The translations under genes and the position numbers were made by a program. A stretch of DNA of 8,686 nt from Citromicrobium sp. (GTDB lineage Bacteria > Pseudomonadota > Alphaproteobacteria > Sphingomonadales > Sphingomonadaceae). Positions 1 to 5,653 of the stretch are shown here, piece by piece. Location of the stretch: contig QFNA01000081.1 in NCBI GenBank assembly GCA_003248395.1, positions 1-8,686 of the forward strand, written 5' to 3'. The notes beneath the pieces were generated by a model, which was given only the letters and a program-made list of their open reading frames with translations, ran no database searches and had not been told where the DNA came from. The stretch's first letter is position 1, and each line of letters begins with the position of its first letter.

Positions 1-1
1 C

Positions 2-232
2 AGCTGGAAGAAGTCCGCCGACAAGGTCACACTCGTGTGGCGCGAAAGCGGCGTCACGATCGGCGGCGAGCCCGAACGCAAGGGTTTCGGCAGCTTGCTG
101 ATGACCAGCGCAGCGCGCCAGTTTGGCGGGTCGGTCGAGCGGGAGTTCGGCCAAGACGGTCTCGTCGTGACGATCGAACTGCCCTATTCGGACGCACCCG
201 ACGGTCTTGCCACTGATCCGAGGGCAACCTAG
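2..232 (+). CDS. C-terminal end of a sensor histidine kinase (HWE/HisKA_2-like), 5' truncated by the window
   Basis: The reading frame is open from base 2 to the TAG at 230-232, so only the last 76 residues are visible. They match the end of a GHKL ATPase domain of the HWE type: V-x-L-x-W-R-E-S-G, then an E-R-K-G-F-G-S-L-L glycine-rich lid (G3-type box), a Gly-Gly turn after F, and a closing G-L-V-V-T-I-E-L-P strand. In this family the domain binds ATP and phosphorylates a histidine in the upstream dimerisation region, usually to signal to a PhyR-type or single-domain response regulator. The sensor and H-box parts lie outside the window, so the signal cannot be inferred. The stop is 11 bp before the ATG of the MscS-like gene, so the two may be co-transcribed. 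The family call is good; the subfamily is less certain because the HWE motif itself is not visible. Confidence 0.8.
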   Translation, partial: SWKKSADKVTLVWRESGVTIGGEPERKGFGSLLMTSAARQFGGSVEREFGQDGLVVTIELPYSDAPDGLATDPRAT

Positions 233-243
233 AGCGCGCCGCC

Positions 244-1323
244 ATGCTCGACCGCTACGATCCGCGCAACTTTTCCTTTTCCTACGAAGCTCTGCTCCAC
301 ACGGCGATCGTGCTTGGCGTCTCGGTGCTCGGCGCGCTTATCGTTCATTGGGCGCTCTTCGCGATCGCGCAGCGCTTCGCGCGCCTTTCTCCGAGCAAGA
401 TCGACGATGTTCTGCTCGAACGCGTCCGCAAGCCCTTTCGCTGGGCCATGATAGCCTTTGCCCTCGCCATATCGGCCGAGAACGAGGCGCTCGTAGGCGG
501 AGGCTGGGACATCCTCGCGAAATTCCTGATTCCAGGAGTGATCGGCTGGGTCGCTTACGCGGCCATCAAAGGTCTTGCTGCAGGATACGAGGTTCAGGTC
601 GCTGCTGAGGGGGATCAGGTGGCGATGCGTTCGCACCGCACGCGGATCGCCATCCTCTCGCGAACCGCCACCGTTGCGATTGTGATCGTCACCGTGGCGC
701 TGATCCTGTTCAACATTCCGGGCGTGCGCGATGTCGGTACCGCGATGCTCGCCTCTGCCGGCCTTGCCGCGCTGGCTGTCGGCGCGGCCGCACAGCCCGC
801 ACTCAAATCGCTGATCGCCGGTCTGCAGATGGCTCTGACGCAACCGATGCGCATAGGCGACATGGTCAAGGTCGACGGAGAGACCGGTCGCGTCGAAGAG
901 ATCAAGATGAGCTTCGTCACGGTGCGGACCTGGGACGAGAGACTGCTCGTCGTGCCGACAGCGCGTTTTCTCGATCAAAGTTTCGAGAACTGGTCGCGCG
1001 TTAGCGAAAAGCTGACCGGGCCGGTGTTCCTCCATCTGGATCCTGCCACCGAAATCGGCCCCATCCGCGCCGAATTCGAACGCTTTGTGAAGGGGAATCC
1101 CCTGTTCGATGGGCGTAACCTCGCTTTGATGATGACCGAAGCGTACCCGGAAAGCATCGAATTGCGGCTCACGGTGAGCGCCGAAACGATTGGCGACCTT
1201 TGGAACCTGCGCTGCACGGTCCGCGAGCACATGATCGGATGGTTGCAGAAAGAGATGCCGGGCGCGCTGATCCGCCATCGCCTCGAGGTGGAGGCCGCCA
1301 ACGCGCGCGCCCTTGCAGAATAG
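244..1323 (+). CDS. MscS-family mechanosensitive ion channel, 359 aa
   Basis: Inner-membrane channel expected to open under membrane tension and release small solutes during hypo-osmotic shock. Hydrophobic segments lie at roughly residues 17-43, 65-78, 88-110 and 138-158. They are followed by a small-residue-rich pore helix at about 162-200 containing the run S-A-G-L-A-A-L-A-V-G-A-A-A-Q, the Ala/Gly-packed TM3 pattern of MscS. A conserved soluble beta domain follows: M-R-I-G-D-M-V-K-V-D-G near 202-212, G-R-V-E-E-I near 215-220, and V-V-P-T-A-R-F near 236-242 (the usual V-I-P-N box). The protein is longer than E. coli MscS (286 aa) because of extra N-terminal membrane helices, as in many larger MscS homologues. 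The ATG at 244 is preceded only by a purine-poor GAGCGCG stretch, so the ribosome site is weak and coupling to the upstream kinase gene is plausible. Substrate selectivity cannot be judged. Confidence 0.93.
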   Translation: MLDRYDPRNFSFSYEALLHTAIVLGVSVLGALIVHWALFAIAQRFARLSPSKIDDVLLERVRKPFRWAMIAFALAISAENEALVGGGWDILAKFLIPGVIGWVAYAAIKGLAAGYEVQVAAEGDQVAMRSHRTRIAILSRTATVAIVIVTVALILFNIPGVRDVGTAMLASAGLAALAVGAAAQPALKSLIAGLQMALTQPMRIGDMVKVDGETGRVEEIKMSFVTVRTWDERLLVVPTARFLDQSFENWSRVSEKLTGPVFLHLDPATEIGPIRAEFERFVKGNPLFDGRNLALMMTEAYPESIELRLTVSAETIGDLWNLRCTVREHMIGWLQKEMPGALIRHRLEVEAANARALAE

Positions 1324-1325
1324 GA

Positions 1326-1340
1326 CCCGGTCAATCCGGG
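1326..1340. terminator. Short inverted repeat in the convergent gap, possible weak bidirectional terminator
   Basis: CCCGG (1326-1330) and CCGGG (1336-1340) form a 5-bp perfect stem with a 5-nt loop, starting 2 bp after the stop of the MscS-like gene. The gap between the two converging genes is only 45 bp. No T-tract follows on either strand, so this is not a convincing intrinsic terminator. It is simply the only stem in the place where one is expected. Confidence 0.25.
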
Positions 1341-1368
1341 CAGAGCTGACACCCACGCCCGAAAATGG

Positions 1369-3684
1369 TCATCCGCCGTGCTTCTGCTCGCGCGTGCTCT
1401 CGACCATCCCTTCGTGAATGAAGCCGATCGGCTGAACTTCGGCGGCACGCTTCTTCAGTTCGCCGCGCATTTTCTTGTATTCCGCCTCCATCTGGCTGGT
1501 AACCGTGGCGCGACTGTCCTCTAATGCTTCAGCGAAATCTGCTGCCGTCACATTTTGCACGTCGCCTCCAGCACGCTGGAGCGCGTTCAAGCCAGCTCGG
1601 CGCACGACATCTTCGAGGTCGGCTCCGGTGAAGCGCTCGGTCTTGGCTGCAACGTCCGCGAGACTGACATCCTCGGCCAGCGGCATGCTCTCGGTATGGA
1701 TACCAAGGATTTGCTCGCGCCCGGCGGCATCGGGTGTTCCCACATAGACCAGTTCATCGAACCGGCCCGGCCTCAAGAGTGCAGGATCGACCAGCGTCGG
1801 CCGATTGGTCGCGCCGATCACGACAACAGATTGAAGTTCTTCCAGCCCATCCATTTCGGCAAGAATGGTGTTGACCACGCGACCGGTAACCTGTGGCTCG
1901 CCCTGCCCGCTGCCACGCGCGGGGACGAGGCTGTCGATCTCGTCGATGAACACCACGCACGGCGCCACGGCGCGCGCACGCTTGAACATGCGCGCGATCT
2001 GCTGCTCGCTTTCGCCATACCACTTCGAAAGCAGGTCGGAGCTCTTCATCGAAATAAAGTTGGCTTCCGCCTCCTTGGCCACGGCCTTGGCGAGCAGCGT
2101 CTTGCCGGTTCCAGGAGGGCCATAGAGAAGGAATCCCTTGGCAGGCCGGATCCCCAGACGATGGAAGGCGTCCGGGTTCTTGAGTGGCAGTTCGATTCCT
2201 TCCTTGAGCTTTTCGATGGCATCACCGACACCGCCGATGTCGGACCATCCGACATTGGGCACCTGCACCATGACTTCGCGCATCGCCGACGGCTGAATGC
2301 GCTTCAGGGCAGAGAGGAAATCCTCGCGGCTCACATAGAGCTCGTCGAGCACTTCGGGCGGAACCGTCCGCTCGTCGAGATCGAGCTTGGGCATGATCCG
2401 ACGAACCGCATCGATCGCCGCCTCGCGAGCGAGGGCCGCGATATCGGCACCGACAAAGCCGTAGGTCGCTTTCGAAAGCTCGTTGAGATCGACCTTGTCG
2501 CCCAGTGGCATGCCGCGGGTATGAATACCGAGGATCTCTCGGCGCCCCTTCTCGTCCGGCACGCCGATGACGATTTCGCGATCGAACCGGCCGGGCCGCC
2601 GCAACGCCTCGTCGATAGCTTCGGGACGATTTGTCGCCGCGATCACCACAAGGTTCGAGCGCGCCTCGAGGCCATCCATCAAGGTCAGCAATTGCGCCAC
2701 CAGGCGCTTTTCGGCTTCGCCGGGAACGCGGTCGCGCTTGGGCGCAATCGAATCGATCTCGTCGATGAAAACGATTGCCGGAGCGGATTTCGTCGCTTCT
2801 TCGAAGACCTGACGCAGCGCCTTCTCGCTCTCGCCATAGCCGGATCCCATGATTTCGGGCCCGTTTATGGTGAAGAAGCTGGCGTCGCTTTCATTCGCTA
2901 CGGCTTGCGCAAGCCGCGTCTTGCCGGTGCCCGGCGGACCGTGAAGGAGAACGCCCTTCGGCGGATCGACACCGAGCCGGGTAAAAAGCTCGGGATAGCG
3001 CAGAGGCAGTTCGACCATTTCGCGCAATTGCTGGATCGTTTCGCCCATGCCGCCGACATCGTCGTAATTCACCACTGCACGCGCATCGCGCGGTTCTTCG
3101 AACTCGGCACGCAGCTCGACGTCGGTGTCTTCGTCGATATGGACGATACCCTTCGGACTCGTCGAAACGACACTCAGCCGGATTTGGGTGAGCGCATAGG
3201 CTGGCGAATTGAACATGCGCTGCACTTGTGGCGGCATGTTCTGCACTGGCTGCTGACCGGTTGTGGCCACAAGGTCGCCTGCGGTCAGCGGCTTGCGAAA
3301 GAAATTGCGCTTCAGCGCCTGGGCTGGACCCTGCAGGCGCATCTCGCGCTGCGCAGGTGCGAACACCACTCGAGTGGCTGGCCGCGATTCGGCCGCACTG
3401 ACCTTGACATTTTCTCCGGAGCCGACCTCGGCATTCGCGCGCTGCAGCCCATCGAGGCGGATCACTTCGATCGATTGATCCTCGTCGTAAGCCGACATCG
3501 CAATCGCTACCGTCGTGCGCTTGCCGACGATTTCAACGACATCGCCTTCTGTAACGCCCAAAGACTGGAAAGCCGACCGCGGCATCCGAACGATGCCTTG
3601 TCCGCTCTCTTCCTGCCGAGCCGCCGCGACTTGCAGCTTTACCGTGTTCTCTTCTGTCGCTGTGGCAGCATCAGCATCGGCCAT
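1369..3684 (-). CDS. CDC48/VAT-like AAA+ ATPase with two ATPase domains, 771 aa
   Basis: Predicted cytosolic hexameric unfoldase/segregase of the CDC48 (p97, archaeal VAT) family. An N-domain of about 190 residues comes first. Its start (A-A-R-Q-E-E-S-G-Q-G-I-V-R-M-P) fits the double-psi barrel of CDC48 N-domains. ATPase domain D1 has Walker A GPPGTGKT at 249-256, Walker B IVFIDE at 304-309, sensor-1 ATNRP at 350-354 and arginine fingers in R-P-G-R-F-D-R at 363-369. D2 has Walker A GPPGTGKT at 522-529, Walker B VVFIDE at 577-582, ATNRP at 625-629 and R-P-G-R-F-D-E at 638-644. The D1 segment S-G-Y-G-E-S-E (281-287) and D2 segment K-W-Y-G-E-S-E (554-560) are at the pore-loop position. All ATPase motifs in both rings look intact. 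The tail (about 730-771) is charged and ends K-H-G-G, so it lacks the hydrophobic-Tyr-any ending by which archaeal VAT docks to the 20S proteasome. The ATG at 3684 has a GAGGGAG ribosome site (3694-3700) with 9-nt spacing. No substrate adaptor is encoded nearby. Confidence 0.95.
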   Translation of the reverse strand: MADADAATATEENTVKLQVAAARQEESGQGIVRMPRSAFQSLGVTEGDVVEIVGKRTTVAIAMSAYDEDQSIEVIRLDGLQRANAEVGSGENVKVSAAESRPATRVVFAPAQREMRLQGPAQALKRNFFRKPLTAGDLVATTGQQPVQNMPPQVQRMFNSPAYALTQIRLSVVSTSPKGIVHIDEDTDVELRAEFEEPRDARAVVNYDDVGGMGETIQQLREMVELPLRYPELFTRLGVDPPKGVLLHGPPGTGKTRLAQAVANESDASFFTINGPEIMGSGYGESEKALRQVFEEATKSAPAIVFIDEIDSIAPKRDRVPGEAEKRLVAQLLTLMDGLEARSNLVVIAATNRPEAIDEALRRPGRFDREIVIGVPDEKGRREILGIHTRGMPLGDKVDLNELSKATYGFVGADIAALAREAAIDAVRRIMPKLDLDERTVPPEVLDELYVSREDFLSALKRIQPSAMREVMVQVPNVGWSDIGGVGDAIEKLKEGIELPLKNPDAFHRLGIRPAKGFLLYGPPGTGKTLLAKAVAKEAEANFISMKSSDLLSKWYGESEQQIARMFKRARAVAPCVVFIDEIDSLVPARGSGQGEPQVTGRVVNTILAEMDGLEELQSVVVIGATNRPTLVDPALLRPGRFDELVYVGTPDAAGREQILGIHTESMPLAEDVSLADVAAKTERFTGADLEDVVRRAGLNALQRAGGDVQNVTAADFAEALEDSRATVTSQMEAEYKKMRGELKKRAAEVQPIGFIHEGMVESTREQKHGG

Positions 3685-3740
3685 ATGGGGTCACTCCCTC
3701 GATTGCATTCGTTCGCGTTCGGTCCCGAAGATGGGGTCCG

Positions 3741-3772
3741 GATACGGTCTTGCAATGAGCAAGGGCGGTCAA
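3741..3772 (-). promoter_or_regulatory. Candidate promoter/operator of the CDC48-like gene
   Basis: In the 106 bp between the ATPase start and the leftward terminator, the minus strand carries a good -35-like TTGACC (3772-3767). A weak -10-like CGTATC follows at 3746-3741; the 20-bp spacer is too long for a standard sigma-70 promoter. Inside the spacer sits a perfect inverted repeat, CTTGC-TCATT-GCAAG (3763-3749), in the position of a repressor operator. This stretch must carry the promoter if the upstream terminator really stops transcription. The match to consensus is poor, so the exact elements are uncertain. Confidence 0.3.
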
Positions 3773-3790
3773 GGGTCCACGCCCGCGGCT

Positions 3791-3828
3791 AAAAAGAAAA
3801 AAGCCCGACTGGAAAACCAGCCGGGCTT
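3791..3828 (-). terminator. Strong Rho-independent terminator for leftward transcription
   Basis: The arms 3801-3812 and 3817-3828 pair over 12 bp with a single mismatch (A3808 opposite C3821), closed by a 4-base loop at 3813-3816. Read on the minus strand, the stem is GC-rich and is followed directly by six T, one C and five T (3802-3791). The plus strand has no T-tract after the stem, so the direction is clear. It lies about 107 bp upstream of the CDC48-like start codon. There is no minus-strand protein gene anywhere to its right in the window, so it must end a transcript that begins in the 3830-4087 gap or antisense to the scoA operon, or act as a leader attenuator. Confidence 0.85.
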
Positions 3829-3860
3829 GGAAAGTCTTGGGAGAGGATGCCTGAAAGGCA
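3791..3860 (-). ncRNA. Candidate small RNA ending at the intrinsic terminator
   Basis: The terminator at 3791-3828 needs a leftward transcript, and no gene supplies one. A minus-strand promoter-like pair at 3895-3867 would start an RNA near 3860, giving about 70 nt. Read 5' to 3' it would have a leading CUCCU, a small hairpin UGCCU-UUC-AGGCA (3860-3848), an unpaired UCCUCUCCC stretch (3847-3839), a linker, and the terminator hairpin. The pyrimidine stretches are complementary to Shine-Dalgarno sequences. Anti-SD motifs of this kind are a known theme of alphaproteobacterial small RNAs. I do not recognise it as a named RNA family: no SRP RNA, 6S or tmRNA signature was seen. The alternative is a conditional 5' leader of the CDC48-like gene. 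Confidence 0.4.
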
Positions 3861-3866
3861 GGAGTG

Positions 3867-3895
3867 CATATGCTTTGCGGCTCGCTTTTGTGCAA
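3867..3895 (-). promoter_or_regulatory. Candidate promoter for the small RNA
   Basis: On the minus strand TTGCAC (3895-3890) is separated by exactly 17 bp from CATATG (3872-3867). Each hexamer matches the sigma-70 consensus at only about half its positions, which is common in GC-rich alphaproteobacteria but weak on its own. The spacing, and the way it would place a start near 3860 ahead of the terminator, is the main support. Confidence 0.3.
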
Positions 3896-4020
3896 GTGCG
3901 AAAAGGTCAAAGTGTGTTGCATAAAGTGCAATCCATCGACCGGGTGGCGTCTCTTCATAACTTACTTTTCAATGATTTAGATATTTCGTTAGTCGCTGGA
4001 GTTGTGCTGCAGTGCAATAA
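3888..4020. promoter_or_regulatory. Cluster of TTG/TGCA inverted motifs in the divergent intergenic region
   Basis: This covers the gene-free stretch between the terminator and scoA. Three related motifs recur: TTGTGCAAGTGC (3888-3899), the perfect inverted repeat TTGCA-TAAAG-TGCAA (3917-3931), and the near-palindrome TTGTGCTGCAGTGCAA (4002-4017), which runs into AATAAT (4016-4021), a possible -10. An AT-rich block (about 3955-3990) lies between the last two. Repeated TGC-rich sites upstream of genes for polyhydroxybutyrate or ketone-body metabolism recall the operators of PhaR-type regulators in alphaproteobacteria. That link is recalled, not tested. The scoA promoter is expected in this region, but I cannot fix its -35/-10 pair. 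Confidence 0.35.
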
Positions 4021-4087
4021 TCGTTGTTGTCGGGCCCATTGAACGGCACTGGTGACACGGCGCAGGCAAGCGGTTAAATCCCTGCCC

Positions 4088-4798
4088 ATGAACAAGCTCT
4101 ATCCCGACGCAGCCGCCGCCCTGGAAGGGCTCCTCAAGGATGACATGCTGATTGCAAGCGGGGGCTTCGGCCTCTGCGGCATACCCGATCGCCTGCTTCA
4201 GGCCATCCGCGCAAGCGGCGTGAAGGGCCTTACCTTCGCATCGAACAACGCTGGCATCGACAATGAAGGCATCGGCATGCTTCTCCGCACACAGCAGGTG
4301 AAGAAAATGATCTCTTCCTATGTCGGAGAGAACAAGGAGTTTGAGCGGCAATTCCTTTCCGGCGAACTCGAAGTCGAGTTCTGCCCTCAGGGAACTCTGG
4401 CAGAGCGGATGCGCGCTGGCGGTGCTGGCATTCCGGGGTTCTACACGAAAACCGGCGTCGGCACGCAGGTCGCCGAAGGGAAGGAAGTGAAAAACTTCGA
4501 CGGGGAAGACTATATCCTCGAGCGTGGTATTTTCGCCGACCTCGCCATCGTCAAGGCGTGGAAAGCCGACGAGACGGGCAACCTTGTATTCCGCAAAACC
4601 GCGCGGAACTTCAACCAGCCCGCAGCCACCTGCGGCAAGGTATGCGTCGTCGAGGTCGAGGAGGTGGTCCCGGTAGGCAGTCTCGATCCCGACTGCATCC
4701 ATTTGCCCGGCGTCTACGTCCAGCGCATGATCGTCGGCGCACCTTACGACAAGAGGATCGAGTTCGTAACGACGCGCGAGCGCACTGCAGCGGCCTAA
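4088..4798 (+). CDS. scoA: Succinyl-CoA:3-oxoacid CoA-transferase, subunit A
   Basis: Alpha subunit (236 aa) of a class I CoA-transferase. With ScoB it moves CoA from succinyl-CoA to acetoacetate in the cytosol, linking ketone-body or polyhydroxybutyrate breakdown to acetyl-CoA. The subunit-A signature G-G-F-G-L-C-G-I-P is at residues 25-33. Further strongly ScoA-like blocks follow: S-Y-V-G-E-N-K-x-F-E-R-Q-F-L-S-G-E-L-E-V-E, P-Q-G-T-L-A-E-R-x-R-A-G-G-A-G-I-P-G-F-Y-T, and F-R-K-T-A-R-N-F-N. Length is normal for the family. The ATG at 4088 is chosen because it gives the usual short N-terminus; an in-frame GTG at 4052 would add 12 untypical residues. Neither start has a clear ribosome site. It is the first gene of a packed operon, but its partner scoB lies 1.77 kb downstream instead of adjacent. 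AtoD or PcaI would be the alternative names; the close match to ScoA makes them less likely. Confidence 0.93.
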   Translation: MNKLYPDAAAALEGLLKDDMLIASGGFGLCGIPDRLLQAIRASGVKGLTFASNNAGIDNEGIGMLLRTQQVKKMISSYVGENKEFERQFLSGELEVEFCPQGTLAERMRAGGAGIPGFYTKTGVGTQVAEGKEVKNFDGEDYILERGIFADLAIVKAWKADETGNLVFRKTARNFNQPAATCGKVCVVEVEEVVPVGSLDPDCIHLPGVYVQRMIVGAPYDKRIEFVTTRERTAAA

Positions 4799-5653
4799 GT
4801 GCATTTGTCGCGCGCCTTGGCTGTCGTTGGCGGGCTCGTCGCTACGATCTCGCTGTCCGGCTGTGTCGCGGCGGTTGTGCCGATCGCGGCAGGTGCGGTT
4901 CTCGGCAAGAAAGAGCTCGACAACGATCCACCTGACAATCGCGAAGTTGCGGCGGTCGCCAGCGTGCGTCCCCAACTTGCGGAATCTCCGTTACAAGACC
5001 ATGCGAATGGCCAAGCTCTGGTTCTGACGGAACTCACTGCCTTGCCCCCGCCTGGGCCCACCGCAGACGCCCGCCTATCGAACACCCAGATCGATCGCTT
5101 TGCCGATTACGCACTGGCACAGTCGGCCATGCCGATAGGCAGCGCGCGACGCGAGAGCGCCTTGCTGGCCGAACCGGCTACACTGAAGGCCGGACGCAGC
5201 CGCTGCGACGGCAAGCCGCCGGCCGTCATCATCGATCTCGATCCGGCCACCGACACCTTCGATCCGCTCGCGCCAGTTTCCGCCAACCCGGCGCTCGAGG
5301 ACCAGTTGGCCCGGCTGCGCGCCGCGAGGGTAGCGATCTTCTGGTCGACCAATCTTGCGGAGAATTTCGTTCCGGACCTGCGTGCCGTGCTTGCGCGCAG
5401 TGGAGTTGATCGCGCGGGCGAGGATCGCATTCTCGCACTCTCCTCGCTCGATGAACGCAAGCAGACCCGCCGGGAAGAGGTGGCGGCCACCCATTGTCCA
5501 TTAGCCATACTCGGCGACGAGAAAGCCGATTTCGACGAGCTTTACGAATATCTCCGCAATCCGCAAAACCCGGTTGCGCCCGATGCGATCATCGGAGCGG
5601 GGTGGTTTCTGGCCAATCCTTTCGTGCCATCAGTGACGAGAGCAGCGCGATGA
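4799..5653 (+). CDS. Degenerate HAD acid-phosphatase-like lipoprotein, 284 aa
   Basis: Predicted exported lipoprotein related to the next gene's product. The N-terminus has a hydrophobic stretch ending in the lipobox L-S-G-C, with Cys22 as the lipidation site. The HAD core begins near residue 140: motif I D-L-D-P-A-T-D at 146-152, motif II S-T-N at 183-185, a candidate motif III lysine K221, motif IV G-D-E-K-A-D-F-D-E at 239-247, and G-W-F-L-A-N-P near the end. The downstream paralogue has D-M-D-E-T, N-T-N-R, G-K-D-G-R-R and G-D-N-L-G-D-F in the same order. Here the E-T after D-x-D is replaced by P-A, and about 25 residues of Trp/Tyr-rich cap between motifs I and II are missing. The two acidic residues of motif I remain, so loss of activity is likely but not proved. 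Translation starts at a GTG directly after the scoA TAA with no spacer, so it probably depends on coupling. TTG at 4805 is another possible start. Confidence 0.75.
   Translation: MHLSRALAVVGGLVATISLSGCVAAVVPIAAGAVLGKKELDNDPPDNREVAAVASVRPQLAESPLQDHANGQALVLTELTALPPPGPTADARLSNTQIDRFADYALAQSAMPIGSARRESALLAEPATLKAGRSRCDGKPPAVIIDLDPATDTFDPLAPVSANPALEDQLARLRAARVAIFWSTNLAENFVPDLRAVLARSGVDRAGEDRILALSSLDERKQTRREEVAATHCPLAILGDEKADFDELYEYLRNPQNPVAPDAIIGAGWFLANPFVPSVTRAAR

Noticed and set aside
229..1356. A 375-codon minus-strand open frame opposite the MscS-like gene
   Set aside because: Antisense shadow of a well-supported gene; composition is that of a mirror frame and no motif is visible.
1555..3792. 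A 745-codon open frame on the + strand opposite the CDC48-like gene
   Set aside because: It is fully antisense to a gene with unmistakable AAA+ motifs. Its translation is rich in Arg, His and Asp with no recognisable domain, as expected from codon bias in GC-rich DNA.
3866..3873. GCATATGC palindrome
   Set aside because: Only 8 bp and isolated; better explained as part of the TGC-motif region or the -10-like element than as an attachment or restriction-linked site.
3671..3958. A 95-codon minus-strand frame across the terminator and into the CDC48-like start
   Set aside because: It runs straight through the strong terminator, has no clear ribosome site and overlaps the real gene start; no family recognised.
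3989..4975. A 328-codon minus-strand frame opposite scoA that might have explained the leftward terminator
   Set aside because: It is the antisense of ScoA and part of the next gene and shows no domain, so it does not account for the terminator as a protein gene.
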